64,000 nucleotides of DNA from Rhodospirillaceae bacterium (GTDB lineage Bacteria; Pseudomonadota; Alphaproteobacteria; Reyranellales; Reyranellaceae). The stretch lies in the NCBI GenBank assembly GCA_009772935.1, contig WOUR01000001.1, positions 153,021 through 217,020 on the forward strand, read 5' to 3'. A program made the translations under genes and the position numbers. Numbering within the stretch: the stretch's first letter is position 1; every line of letters begins with the position of its first letter. Of this stretch, positions 1 to 6,631 are shown in pieces. A model generated the notes under the pieces. The model did not search any database. It saw only the letters and a list, made by a program, of their open reading frames with translations, and was not told the origin of the DNA.

Positions 1-39
1 AACTATTATCCCCGGCGCACCAAGTCAAGGAGGACTTAT

Positions 40-306
40 ATGGATCGTAGTTTTGTTGCGCAGCTCAACGATTACCGCATTACGACCGCCGAAATCCTCT
101 ACTGGATGCCCGATCATAAGCACGTTCTGCAAAGTTTCGTCTGGCAGAGCCTGGATCTGGCCCCTCGTTACCCGGCCCTCACCAAATTCCTCGATTTCTG
201 GGAGCGCAATCTCGACGGCAAGGTCCATCGCGTGCGCGTCGCCAACGCCCAGCTCGTGAAGCCGGCCGAATTCCGCTTCTCCTGCGGGCTATACGCGCTG
301 CACTGA
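40..306 (+). CDS. usg: Usg family protein
   Basis: An 88-aa protein matching the alphaproteobacterial Usg family: the N-terminal LNDYRITTAEILYWMPDH stretch, then VWQSLDLAPRYP and FLDFWERNLDG in the order usual for the family, at full length. The start is set by a strong AAGGAGG at 28-34, six bases before ATG 40. Usg proteins are small, soluble and of unknown biochemical role. The stop at 304-306 overlaps the 3' end of the convergent broken nitronate monooxygenase gene by 18 bp. Family assignment is from recalled sequence similarity; function is unknown. Confidence 0.85.
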   Translation: MDRSFVAQLNDYRITTAEILYWMPDHKHVLQSFVWQSLDLAPRYPALTKFLDFWERNLDGKVHRVRVANAQLVKPAEFRFSCGLYALH

Positions 307-638
307 GCGGCACGCCGCGTCGTACTCGGCGGCGGTGCGCCGGACGAGTTCGGCGACCGTCGGGACGTCCGCCACGCCCGAGACCGAATGGCCGGCGCTC
401 CAGATGTCTTTCCAGCGCTTGGCGTCCGGCCGTTCGCGCTCGGCCGCGTTGATGTCCTTGGAAATGTCGATCTTGCCGCGCGCCGGCAGGTTGTCCGGGT
501 CCAGGCCGGCCGCGGCGATCGACGGGCGCAGCATGCTGGTTTCGAGCCCGGTGAAGGCCCGCGTCAGCAGCACGTCGTCGAGGCGGCTCGACACCAGCAT
601 CTGCTTATAGGCGTCCTTGGCCAGGCTCTCGCGCGTGG
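289..638 (-). pseudogene. Nitronate monooxygenase, C-terminal fragment (split by transposon)
   Basis: This is the 3' part of a flavin-dependent nitronate monooxygenase (2-nitropropane dioxygenase family, COG2070) gene whose 5' part lies at 5199-5831. Reading from the target duplication (631-638), the frame gives TRESLAKDAYKQMLVSS, then LTRAFTGLETSMLRPSIAAAGLD and KDIWSAGHSVSGV, all typical of the family C-terminus. If the 4,560-bp element and one 8-bp duplication are removed, the frame joins exactly (ATR then ES) to give a 324-aa protein of normal length. The fragment has no start signal of its own. Confidence 0.92.
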
Positions 639-655
639 GGTAGTGTCCTAATTTG
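639..655. repeat. Left terminal inverted repeat of the transposon
   Basis: GGTAGTGTCCTAATTTG matches the right end (5182-5198) at all 17 positions, and similarity fades immediately beyond it. It is preceded by the target-site copy GCGCGTGG at 631-638. The stop codon of the leftmost passenger gene (648-650) lies inside the repeat. Confidence 0.97.
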
Positions 656-956
656 GTTGGCGCTTCCGGATTCCGCGAAGTCGGGCCGCGAAGGTGTCGT
701 TGCCGGACACGTGCGCCATGCAGAATTTCGAGGCTGGATATCGACTGTAGTTGCAGCCATCCCGCTCGCAGGTCCGCTTTGACGCGTCGATGCCAGCCAT
801 CTTGGCCACCTCGCCGCTTTCCCAGAGCTTTTCCGTTTCGAGCTGAGCCATCTCCAGCGTCGCGATCAATTCGTCTTCCGTGGCGAATTTTCGCTGTCGA
901 AGTTGGTAGAGCCGCTCAGCTAATGGATGTCGGATAGGTTGTTTTGACGCGGCCAT
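648..956 (-). CDS. Transposon passenger: small Cys/His protein of unknown function
   Basis: A 102-aa protein, not recognised. The start is supported by AGGAGG ending five bases before the ATG. The N-terminal 60 residues are charged and look helical (LAERLYQLRQRKFATEDELIATLEMAQ). The C-terminal part holds CERDGC and FCMAH (Cys-x4-Cys ... Cys-x2-His), which could be a small zinc knuckle. The last codon and stop (AAT TAG) fall within the left terminal inverted repeat, so the gene is packed to the very end of the element. It is transcribed outward, as the last gene of a minus-strand group starting with the ImmA/IrrE pair or later. Confidence 0.6.
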   Translation of the reverse strand: MAASKQPIRHPLAERLYQLRQRKFATEDELIATLEMAQLETEKLWESGEVAKMAGIDASKRTCERDGCNYSRYPASKFCMAHVSGNDTFAARLRGIRKRQPN

Positions 957-980
957 GAAGCCTCCTGGATCAGCAGCCCT

Positions 981-1199
981 CTAATTTGATCGGTGGCCGT
1001 TGTGGCCCCATCGCCACCAAGCGAAAATCGAGATGGCGCTGAGAACCGCCAGCGCCGGCCACGAATGGGTGTCGTATCGAGCGTGAGACCAAAGATAGAA
1101 GCACCACCACATCAGGCCCAAGAGGATGAGCACATAGAGGGCATTGTAAGCGCCCCGCAGATAGGCCTTCCGTTCGGGCGTGTTCGAATTGGGTTTCAT
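981..1199 (-). CDS. Transposon passenger: small membrane protein
   Basis: A 72-aa protein starting at ATG 1199, which overlaps the TGA of the upstream 100-aa gene in an ATGA junction; this overlap decides the start over longer in-frame options. Two hydrophobic segments are visible (ALYVLILLGLMWWCFYLW and ALAVLSAISIFAWWRW), suggesting a two-helix inner-membrane protein with a short basic N-terminus (MKPNSNTPERKAYLRG). No family is recognised. Translational coupling suggests it works with the preceding gene. Confidence 0.55.
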   Translation of the reverse strand: MKPNSNTPERKAYLRGAYNALYVLILLGLMWWCFYLWSHARYDTHSWPALAVLSAISIFAWWRWGHNGHRSN

Positions 1200-1498
1200 G
1201 CCCTCGCCCTCTGCTCTGCCACGATAGCCGCCCGCACCGCGTCGAGCGGCGATCTGATCCCGCCCAGGTGCAGCACGGCGTAGAATCGGCGCCGGGTGCT
1301 GCCGTCGACCGGAGACGACCATGCATAGGCCCGCGTGGCCTTCGGGTGCCCCTCTAGGTCAAAGACGTGCACGACGCCTTCCCAGGCGGTCTTGCCCTCG
1401 TAGAGCTCTTTGACGGGCACGGCTTCGACCAGCACGGATTTCCCGCCGTGTTGCCCTTCGACAGCCTGCTTCAACTGGTCGGCGCTGACTTCTGACAT
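1196..1498 (-). CDS. Transposon passenger: hypothetical 100-aa protein
   Basis: An unrecognised small soluble protein starting MSEVSADQLKQAVEGQHGG. AGGA lies nine bases before the chosen ATG at 1498; a longer in-frame start exists at 1543 but has no ribosome site. The middle (VHVFDLEGHPKATRAYAWSS, then RRFYAVLHLGG) looks like a compact beta-rich domain. The stop overlaps the start of the small membrane protein by ATGA, so the two are translationally coupled. Function is unknown. Confidence 0.55.
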   Translation of the reverse strand: MSEVSADQLKQAVEGQHGGKSVLVEAVPVKELYEGKTAWEGVVHVFDLEGHPKATRAYAWSSPVDGSTRRRFYAVLHLGGIRSPLDAVRAAIVAEQRARA

Positions 1499-1666
1499 TT
1501 CGATCCTGTATGCTATAGGAACGCATGCGGGAGGGTGCGGCACGGGCGATTAACTCCGCGCCGCAGCCTCAACCGCTACGTTTTTTTCGCGCGCTCTTTG
1601 CGCACATTAACTCCTCCTTTCCTTCATGACCTTGGGGGTAAGGGGTGGCGGTCATCAGCCGCCAGG

Positions 1667-1703
1667 ATCAGGCCGTGGGGTGCATTCCTGCGGCCTGATT
1701 TTT
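1667..1703 (+). terminator. Hairpin with T-run on the plus strand
   Basis: ATCAGGCCG (1667-1675) pairs perfectly with CGGCCTGAT (1691-1699) and is followed by five T (1699-1703). As a rho-independent terminator it would stop plus-strand transcripts, yet every gene on its left side is on the minus strand. It starts right at the stop codon of the ImmA/IrrE gene. It may insulate the module from read-through or from antisense transcription entering from the left end. Confidence 0.45.
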
Positions 1704-2838
1704 AATGGCCCTCGACCAACCGCGGACGGAAGGGAACAACCCTCTGCCCGAGATATCCGCTCGGAAGGCCACACAGGGTTTCAATGTCCGCCAAGTTGAG
1801 CGAAAGCGCGTGTTCTATGTCAGCCTTCGTCTGCACGCCTTTTTCAATCAGGAGCCTCATCGACTCTCCCAGAATGCTCGGCGGCCGAACCTGGAACTGA
1901 TCGTCTAGCGGTTCGCGCTTTCGTATGTTTCTCACGTTCATCTGCCGCATGATGTAGCTGAACTGGTTGTCGTTGATAATTCCCAGATCCTTGCATCGAT
2001 AAGCCATAGCCGAGATAGAGACGCCCCACTTCTCCTTGAGAAACAGGAAGTGGTTAAGCGATGTGCCGAGCACTTCTCGGCTGAATGTTTCTTGCGGCAA
2101 CAAGAGGGCGCTAGCGAATCTGTTTGCCTGTTTTTCTATTGTCGCGAGATTGTTTGCGGTTACTTCGACTGTGGAATGCAAAATGATATGGGCCACTTCG
2201 TGCGCCAAATCGAAGGTCCCGCGCGGCCCGCTTTCAACGTCTGCAGACAGAAGCACATAGGGGCGCCCCTCCTGCCAACAGGAAACAGCGTCCATGTCGG
2301 GGCAAGACACAGCCTCCTTCACCAAGATGATCCCGTTCGACTCAATGAACGCGGACAAGTCGCGCACCGGCCCGCGCCCTAGCCCCCAGTGATCGCGCAG
2401 CAAATCTGCGGCCCGCTCAATGTCCGCGGCGTCACTGGACAGAACGTCGAAATCTATCTGAGGCAGGTTAATTTCAGGCAGGTGAAGAAATTGCTCAAGA
2501 TATCGCGTGATATCGGCCGCCCATTCCAAGCGACGAGCTACCCGCTTTCGATGGTGCTGCTCCATCCGCTTCAGGCCGCGCCAGAAGGGTTGCACTGCAG
2601 ACCGCGATCTAGACGTCACAAAAAAAGAAGGTGGCTGTGCAGTCGCCACTATCATGCGGCTCATGACTTCTCCGCTTGGAGAGGAAAGGCCGCTCTCGTA
2701 GCGAGCTACCGCTTGCTTCGTCACGCCCAGCATATCGGCAAATGCCTCAATCAGCAGACCGCGCGCCTCCCTCGCCTCACGGATGCGCTCGGGAATGGGC
2801 TTGGATAGCCCTCGGTCTGAACGCGTTAACTCATTCAT
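1702..2838 (-). CDS. XRE-family HTH / ImmA-IrrE metallopeptidase
   Basis: A 378-aa protein with an N-terminal XRE helix-turn-helix (about residues 18-58; REARGLLIEAFADMLGVTKQAVARYESG) followed by an ImmA/IrrE (M78, COG2856) zinc-protease domain carrying the HEVAHIILH active-site motif near residue 220 and a downstream helical region. ImmA protease cuts a phage-type repressor in Bacillus ICEBs1 and IrrE cleaves DdrO in Deinococcus; HTH-ImmA fusions often act as antitoxins or autorepressors. It lies nine bases after the 239-aa gene in the same direction, so the two form an operon within the transposon. The role as antitoxin or sensor of its partner is inference. Confidence 0.85.
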   Translation of the reverse strand: MNELTRSDRGLSKPIPERIREAREARGLLIEAFADMLGVTKQAVARYESGLSSPSGEVMSRMIVATAQPPSFFVTSRSRSAVQPFWRGLKRMEQHHRKRVARRLEWAADITRYLEQFLHLPEINLPQIDFDVLSSDAADIERAADLLRDHWGLGRGPVRDLSAFIESNGIILVKEAVSCPDMDAVSCWQEGRPYVLLSADVESGPRGTFDLAHEVAHIILHSTVEVTANNLATIEKQANRFASALLLPQETFSREVLGTSLNHFLFLKEKWGVSISAMAYRCKDLGIINDNQFSYIMRQMNVRNIRKREPLDDQFQVRPPSILGESMRLLIEKGVQTKADIEHALSLNLADIETLCGLPSGYLGQRVVPFRPRLVEGH

Positions 2839-2847
2839 CGCACTTCA

Positions 2848-3567
2848 CTAGCTGCTAGCCTTCTTGCTGAATGTTTCGGCGACACGATCTCGCAGGCGAA
2901 TCTTCTCCTTGGGGTCTGGCGTCGAATCCACGGCCGGAATCTTGCCGCCGCTGCGTTCGATTTCTTCGAGAACGTCAATGAGACCGACATACTCATTGCA
3001 GTCTGCCGCCGGGGACGCCCAACAGAGATGCGAGACTCTACCATCCTTCGCGATGCTGAAGGTGAGCCAAGCATACAAGACCGGAATTTCATCAAGCACT
3101 TCCACCATTGGCTTGCGGTCAATATGCGAGAATAAATCGGTTTGCAGCCGAATGCGGAAATCCTGTCGACTGTCGCTCTGGTCCGGAAAGCTCTGTTTAT
3201 CTTCCGTCCGACAAACGTGCGCGACAGCACGAGTGCCTGTGATTTCCAACCAATGCCAGGGCCCCCATGGCATCGCCTTGAGTTCCGTGCGCCATGGCAA
3301 ATCACCAAGATTGCAATATCGATCGATCTGGTGCGCGATCCCTATTCGACGGAAATGACCGCGCATGTCGTGCCCAAGCGGATTGTTCAGGAACGACTCG
3401 CCTTCAAAGAGGTGATTCGCCAGATAGCAACCCTCCTGAACCGCCCGGTAAAGGGGCACATCGCCAGACTTGGGAAATCCGAGGCGAAGTCGGTCCTGAA
3501 TGGCAGGTAGGAGAGGCATGAGGCTGACCCGAGTTGTTGAGGTAAACCAGTTTCCCGAATTTGCCAT
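2848..3567 (-). CDS. Unknown 239-aa partner of the HTH-ImmA/IrrE protease
   Basis: No family is recognised. The protein is globular, has no signal peptide or membrane segment, and is rich in W, H and C in its middle (LPWRTELKAMPWGPWHWLEITGT-type stretch, then AVAHVCRTEDKQ). Its charged C-terminus (DPKEKIRLRDRVAETFSKKASS) could be a flexible, cleavable tail. It is the first gene of a two-gene operon with the HTH-ImmA/IrrE protein. That order (unknown effector, then HTH-M78 protein) resembles known two-gene toxin-antitoxin arrangements such as RosmerTA, so it is a plausible toxin or protease substrate. The start is uncertain: no clear ribosome site precedes 3567, and an internal ATG at codon 17 is possible. 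Confidence 0.7.
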   Translation of the reverse strand: MANSGNWFTSTTRVSLMPLLPAIQDRLRLGFPKSGDVPLYRAVQEGCYLANHLFEGESFLNNPLGHDMRGHFRRIGIAHQIDRYCNLGDLPWRTELKAMPWGPWHWLEITGTRAVAHVCRTEDKQSFPDQSDSRQDFRIRLQTDLFSHIDRKPMVEVLDEIPVLYAWLTFSIAKDGRVSHLCWASPAADCNEYVGLIDVLEEIERSGGKIPAVDSTPDPKEKIRLRDRVAETFSKKASS

Positions 3568-3599
3568 TCTAGGTCAACTGGATTACCTCTTTTTCCTCT

Positions 3600-3839
3600 T
3601 CATTTCTTGTCGCCGGGTGCCGATCTGAGTTTCTGCGCGAGGCGCTCATAATGTACCGCCCTCTGTTGGGCTAGCTCGGCAACAGCCCGCTCCCAGCCTT
3701 TAGGGGGTGATCTTAGCGCCTGCGCCTCTGGCCCGAGGCGAGCTTGGCGCACTGTGGCCACCGACACTCCGAGGGCCTTGGCAAGGTCAGGATGGTCGAC
3801 CCTCAGAAAGAGGGCGTCGGTCGCTTTTTTGAAGTCCAT
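3600..3839 (-). CDS. Small HTH protein, probable transposon regulator
   Basis: A 79-aa basic protein starting MDFKKATDALFLRVDHPD. Residues about 18-36 (DLAKALGVSVATVRQARLG) read as a helix-turn-helix: a short helix, GVS turn and recognition helix. The remainder is a charged helical tail. It is divergent from the transposase and its start codon overlaps one arm of a perfect 10-bp inverted repeat that also brackets the transposase promoter. This suggests it represses its own gene and the transposase. The open frame continues upstream through the transposase antisense strand, but that extension is discarded. Confidence 0.6.
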   Translation of the reverse strand: MDFKKATDALFLRVDHPDLAKALGVSVATVRQARLGPEAQALRSPPKGWERAVAELAQQRAVHYERLAQKLRSAPGDKK

Positions 3840-3893
3840 TGTATGCACTCGCATTGACAGAGTCACAATTCTGTATATGATACTGCATACAAT
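3838..3893 (+). promoter_or_regulatory. Transposase promoter inside a perfect inverted repeat (putative operator)
   Basis: A near-consensus sigma70 promoter, TTGACA (3854-3859), 16-bp spacer, TATGAT (3876-3881), faces the transposase at 3909. It is bracketed by ATTGTATGCA (3838-3847) and its exact complement TGCATACAAT (3884-3893). The left arm overlaps the start codon of the divergent HTH gene and the right arm covers the expected transcription start. The geometry is that of an operator pair controlling both genes. Binding by the 79-aa HTH protein is inferred. Confidence 0.75.
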
Positions 3894-3908
3894 TTCAAGG
3901 ACAGACAA

Positions 3909-4733
3909 ATGAACCGCCTCAACCTCGACCGCCGCACCCAGATCGTTTCCGCCCTCGTCGAGGGCAACTCGATCCGGTCGACCGAGCGGATGACCGGCGT
4001 GCACCGCGATACGATCATGCGGCTGTTGGTCGAGGTCGGCACCGGCTGCGCGGAAATCATGGACGAGAAAATGCGCGAGCTTCCCTGCAAGCGGGTGCAG
4101 GTGGATGAAATTTGGTCCTACGTCGGCAAGAAGCAGCGCCACCTCAAGCCGGAAGACGACAAGGCTCGCCTCGGCGATCAGTGGACCTTTGTCGCCATCG
4201 ACGCCGATACCAAGCTCGTCCCGGCCTATCGCGTTGGCAAGCGTACCTGGAGCGATGCGACCATCTTCATGAAGGACCTTTCCTTGCGGATGGCGAACCG
4301 GGTGCAGCTTTCGACGGACGGCCTTGCGGCCTATGCCGACGCGGTCGAGCGCGCTTTCGGTGCCGATGTCGACTACGGGCAGGCGGTAAAATTCTATGAA
4401 GCCGCGCCCTTGGGCGAGGGGCGCTACAGCCCGCCCGAGGTGGTCGATATTGAGCGCTCGGTGGTCGCCGGCCGCCCGGACGAGAAGCATATCTCGACCA
4501 GCATCATTGAGCGCCAGAACCTCACCATGCGCATGAGCATGCGTCGCTTCACGCGCCTGACCAACGGCTTCTCGAAGAAGCTGGAGAACATGAAGGCTGC
4601 CGTCTCGCTGCACTTCGCGCATTACAACTTCGTGCGGCAGCACAAGACGCTGCGGATGACGCCGGCTATGGCGGCGGGCGTCGAAAAGGGCCTATGGTCG
4701 CTGCATCAACTCGTGGAGCGAACCTCAAGGTGA
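3909..4733 (+). CDS. IS1-type DDE transposase (single ORF)
   Basis: A 274-aa transposase. Residues 1-45 form an HTH-like DNA-binding region (LVEGNSIRSTERMTGVHRDT). The catalytic triad is visible as D66 (VDEIW), D137 (STDG) and E201 (IERQNL), followed by the conserved RRFTRLTNGFSKK and HYNFVRQHKTL blocks. These match IS1-family InsB-like transposases, but here as one uninterrupted frame with no programmed frameshift. AAGGA at 3897-3901 supports the ATG at 3909. All catalytic residues are present and the element ends are intact, so it is likely active. Expression is driven by the strong promoter at 3854-3881. Confidence 0.92.
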   Translation: MNRLNLDRRTQIVSALVEGNSIRSTERMTGVHRDTIMRLLVEVGTGCAEIMDEKMRELPCKRVQVDEIWSYVGKKQRHLKPEDDKARLGDQWTFVAIDADTKLVPAYRVGKRTWSDATIFMKDLSLRMANRVQLSTDGLAAYADAVERAFGADVDYGQAVKFYEAAPLGEGRYSPPEVVDIERSVVAGRPDEKHISTSIIERQNLTMRMSMRRFTRLTNGFSKKLENMKAAVSLHFAHYNFVRQHKTLRMTPAMAAGVEKGLWSLHQLVERTSR

Positions 4734-4756
4734 GGCCGCTCCGCCGGGAGGGCGCC

Positions 4757-4963
4757 GTGAATGACAAAAAGCCTTTGCGCGTTGAACTTGTAAATCCTCC
4801 AGCCGGAGACAATCCCTGGCGGACTCAAGGTGATTATCTTGAGGATCGCCGGCAGGATGCCAATCGCTACCGTTGGAATGTAGCCGTTGCCTTGGCGAGC
4901 ATCGTAAGCACCATTGCAACAGCCGCTATCGCCATCGTGACCATTCTCGGCATCGCGAAATAG
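4757..4963 (+). CDS. Transposon passenger: single-pass membrane protein
   Basis: A 68-aa protein if started at GTG 4757, which has GGGAGG just upstream; an in-frame ATG at 4694 would add 21 residues and overlap the transposase. The N-terminal 40 residues are hydrophilic and charged (LEDRRQDANRYRW), followed by one hydrophobic helix (VAVALASIVSTIATAAIAIV). It probably anchors a short cytoplasmic tail in the inner membrane. No family is recognised. It directly follows the transposase and is likely co-transcribed with it. Confidence 0.5.
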   Translation: MNDKKPLRVELVNPPAGDNPWRTQGDYLEDRRQDANRYRWNVAVALASIVSTIATAAIAIVTILGIAK

Positions 4964-4994
4964 CGCCGCCCGGTCGAGAATCAGGGAGGGCTCG

Positions 4995-5189
4995 ATGATC
5001 GAAGAAAAGACATTTGCCGCGACGAGCGCGTCTCAGGCGGAGGCCGACGCTACTGAATGGCTAAGCCGGCAGGAGGGGATACAGGTCATTAGCTTGGCCG
5101 CCCGCAAGAATTCGGAAGATTCCCTCGCGGACGAAAAGAAGGTTGGCTGGATCGCGACCGTCACTTATCGCCACTTCAATTCAAATTAG
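4995..5189 (+). CDS. Transposon passenger: hypothetical 64-aa protein
   Basis: A small acidic protein starting MIEEKTFAATSASQAEADAT with GGGAGG eight bases upstream. The C-terminus has a beta-strand-like WIATVTYRHF segment. Its final AAT TAG codons lie inside the right terminal inverted repeat, mirroring the leftmost gene of the element. No family is recognised. Confidence 0.5.
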   Translation: MIEEKTFAATSASQAEADATEWLSRQEGIQVISLAARKNSEDSLADEKKVGWIATVTYRHFNSN

Positions 5190-5198
5190 GACACTACC
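5182..5198. repeat. Right terminal inverted repeat of the transposon
   Basis: CAAATTAGGACACTACC is the exact complement of 639-655 and is followed directly by the target-site copy GCGCGTGG (5199-5206). The stop codon of the 64-aa passenger gene (5187-5189) is within it. Confidence 0.97.
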
Positions 5199-5831
5199 GC
5201 GCGTGGCGATGAATTTGGTGCCCATATAGGCGAGGTCGCAGCCCAGGGCCTGGGCAGCCGCGACGGCGTGACCGTCGGCCATCCCGCCCGCCATCACGAC
5301 GATCCCGTCCCAGAACGCCCGAACCGCCCGCACGAAGGCGAAGGGATTGGCCCAGCCGGTCTGGCCGCCGGCACCGGCCGTCAGCAGCACCAGCCCGTCG
5401 ACACCCGCCGCCACCGCCTTCTCGGCATGACGCACCGACGCCACGTCGGCCAGCACGAGACAGCCCGCGTCCTTCAAGGGTTTCATCACCGGCTCGGGCG
5501 AACCGACCGACGTGATCACGATCTCGGCCTTGTGGCGCAGCACGGCGGCGAGGTCCTCGGGCACGCGCGGGTTGGAGCGATGCACGATCAGGTTCGGACA
5601 CCAGGGCGCGGGCACGCGTCCCTCGGCATCGGCGGAACGCTTGGCGTCGTCTTCCATGTCGGCCAGCCAGATGTCGAGTTCCTCGACCGTGCGGCAGTTG
5701 GCGGTCGGGAACGAGCCGACGACACCCGCGCGGCAGGCGGCCGTCACGAGGGCGGGACCGGAGACGAGGAACATCGGCGCCGCGATCAGCGGCAGACGGA
5801 GGCGATCACGCAGGGAGACAGGCAAGGACAT
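5199..5831 (-). pseudogene. Nitronate monooxygenase, N-terminal fragment (split by transposon)
   Basis: This encodes the first 211 residues of a flavin-dependent nitronate monooxygenase: LRLPLIAAPMFLVSGPALV at the start, the ITSVGSPEPV and LVLLTAGAGGQTG flavin/phosphate loops of the TIM barrel, and AQALGCDLAYMGTKFIATR at the break. After R211 the frame enters the transposon and stops five codons later (GSVLI, stop at 5181-5183). The missing 113 residues are at 289-630. The truncated barrel is unlikely to be functional. The family oxidises alkyl nitronates; the substrate is unknown. Confidence 0.92.
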
Positions 5832-5890
5832 GGCGCGAGCTTAGCGCAGCGCGCGACGGCACCGAAGATCGCCGTCGGAAGATCGCGGTC

Positions 5891-5917
5891 GGGCCGTCCC
5901 GCACGGCGGGACGGCCC
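5891..5917. terminator. GC hairpin between two minus-strand genes
   Basis: GGGCCGTCCCGC (5891-5902) and GCGGGACGGCCC (5906-5917) form a perfect 12-bp stem with a 3-base loop, 15 bases beyond the stop of the glutathione transferase gene. There is no clear T-run, so it is either a weak terminator or a transcript-stabilising hairpin. Confidence 0.45.
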
Positions 5918-5931
5918 GGAAGTTGCTGATA

Positions 5932-6558
5932 TCAGGCCGCGGCCGACAGGCCTTCCTTTTCGAGCACGCGCTGCACGGCCGGGCGGGCCTTCATGCGCTC
6001 ATAGTGGGCGGCGACGTTCTTGGGCAGCGGCATCTTCATACGGCCGGCCGCCCAGAAGGAGACGTAGAATAGCGCGGCATCGGCCACCGAGAACTTGCCG
6101 GCGACGTATTCCTTGCCCTCGAGCGCCTTGTCCATTACGGCGAGGCCCTTCTCCATGATCTCCTTGCCGCGCGCCTTGACCTTGTCATGGTCGGCCTCGG
6201 TCGGCGCGTAGTTGCCCGGGCGGAACATGCGGCTGAAGCCCTGCATGTGCATGGTCGAGACCGCATAATCCATCGCCTCCAGCACCCGCGCCTCGCCATC
6301 GGCGTCGGTGGGCAGCAGGCCCGCATCGGGATTCTTGCGGGCGAGCCACACGGCGATCGCGGGGAACTCGGTCAGCACGGAACCGTCGTCGCGCTGCAGG
6401 GTCGGCACCTTCGACTTCGGATTGAGCGCCACGAAGTCCGGCCCGTACTGCTCCTGCTTGGCGCCGTCGACCTTGTGCACGTCGTAGGGCTTGCCGATCT
6501 CCTCCAGCAGGACGTGGATGCCGATCGAGCAGGCCCCGGGCATGTAATAGAGCTTCAT
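5932..6558 (-). CDS. Beta-class glutathione S-transferase
   Basis: A 208-aa cytosolic GST. The N-terminal thioredoxin fold begins MKLYYMPGACSIG with the beta-class Cys10; the cis-Pro segment is SKVPTLQ and the glutathione-binding SNAIL-like motif is TEFPAIAVWL. The C-terminal helical domain has KFSVADAALFYVSFW, the N-capping box region. It would conjugate glutathione to electrophiles or act as a thiol peroxidase. It diverges from the HpcH/HpaI gene with a short shared upstream region. Length and motifs are full for the class; the substrate is unknown. Confidence 0.9.
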   Translation of the reverse strand: MKLYYMPGACSIGIHVLLEEIGKPYDVHKVDGAKQEQYGPDFVALNPKSKVPTLQRDDGSVLTEFPAIAVWLARKNPDAGLLPTDADGEARVLEAMDYAVSTMHMQGFSRMFRPGNYAPTEADHDKVKARGKEIMEKGLAVMDKALEGKEYVAGKFSVADAALFYVSFWAAGRMKMPLPKNVAAHYERMKARPAVQRVLEKEGLSAAA

Positions 6559-6631
6559 GATTCTCTCCCTAAAGCAGGTGTGTGATGGGGACGTTCACGC
6601 TAGCATCGCCCCCCCACAGGGGGAAACGACA

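Larger units (their letters stand above)
639..5198. mobile_element. 4,560-bp IS1-type transposon with passenger genes
   Basis: The limits are exact. Perfect 17-bp terminal inverted repeats (GGTAGTGTCCTAATTTG at 639-655 and its complement at 5182-5198) are flanked by 8-bp direct repeats GCGCGTGG (631-638, 5199-5206). The insertion splits a nitronate monooxygenase gene that is restored in frame by excision. Inside are a DDE transposase (3909-4733), a divergent small HTH gene, an XRE/ImmA-IrrE protease plus a 239-aa partner, and five small ORFs. The GGTA terminus, 8-bp duplication and DEIW/TDG/IERQNL catalytic blocks fit the IS1 family. IS1 elements are normally under about 1.5 kb with no cargo, so this is a cargo-carrying relative. 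Assignment to IS1595 is a less likely alternative. Confidence 0.95.

Noticed and set aside
1667..1703. Calling this hairpin the terminator of the ImmA/IrrE gene
   Set aside because: The T-run is on the plus strand; on the minus strand the stem is preceded by A and followed by GC-rich sequence.
3600..4643. A 347-aa minus-strand frame through the transposase
   Set aside because: Only the 79-aa part after 3839 looks real; the upstream part is antisense to a confident DDE transposase.
639..5198. Assigning the transposon to the IS1595 family
   Set aside because: The 8-bp duplication and GG ends would fit, but the DEIW/TDG/IERQNL motifs and GGTA ends fit IS1 better; not fully settled.
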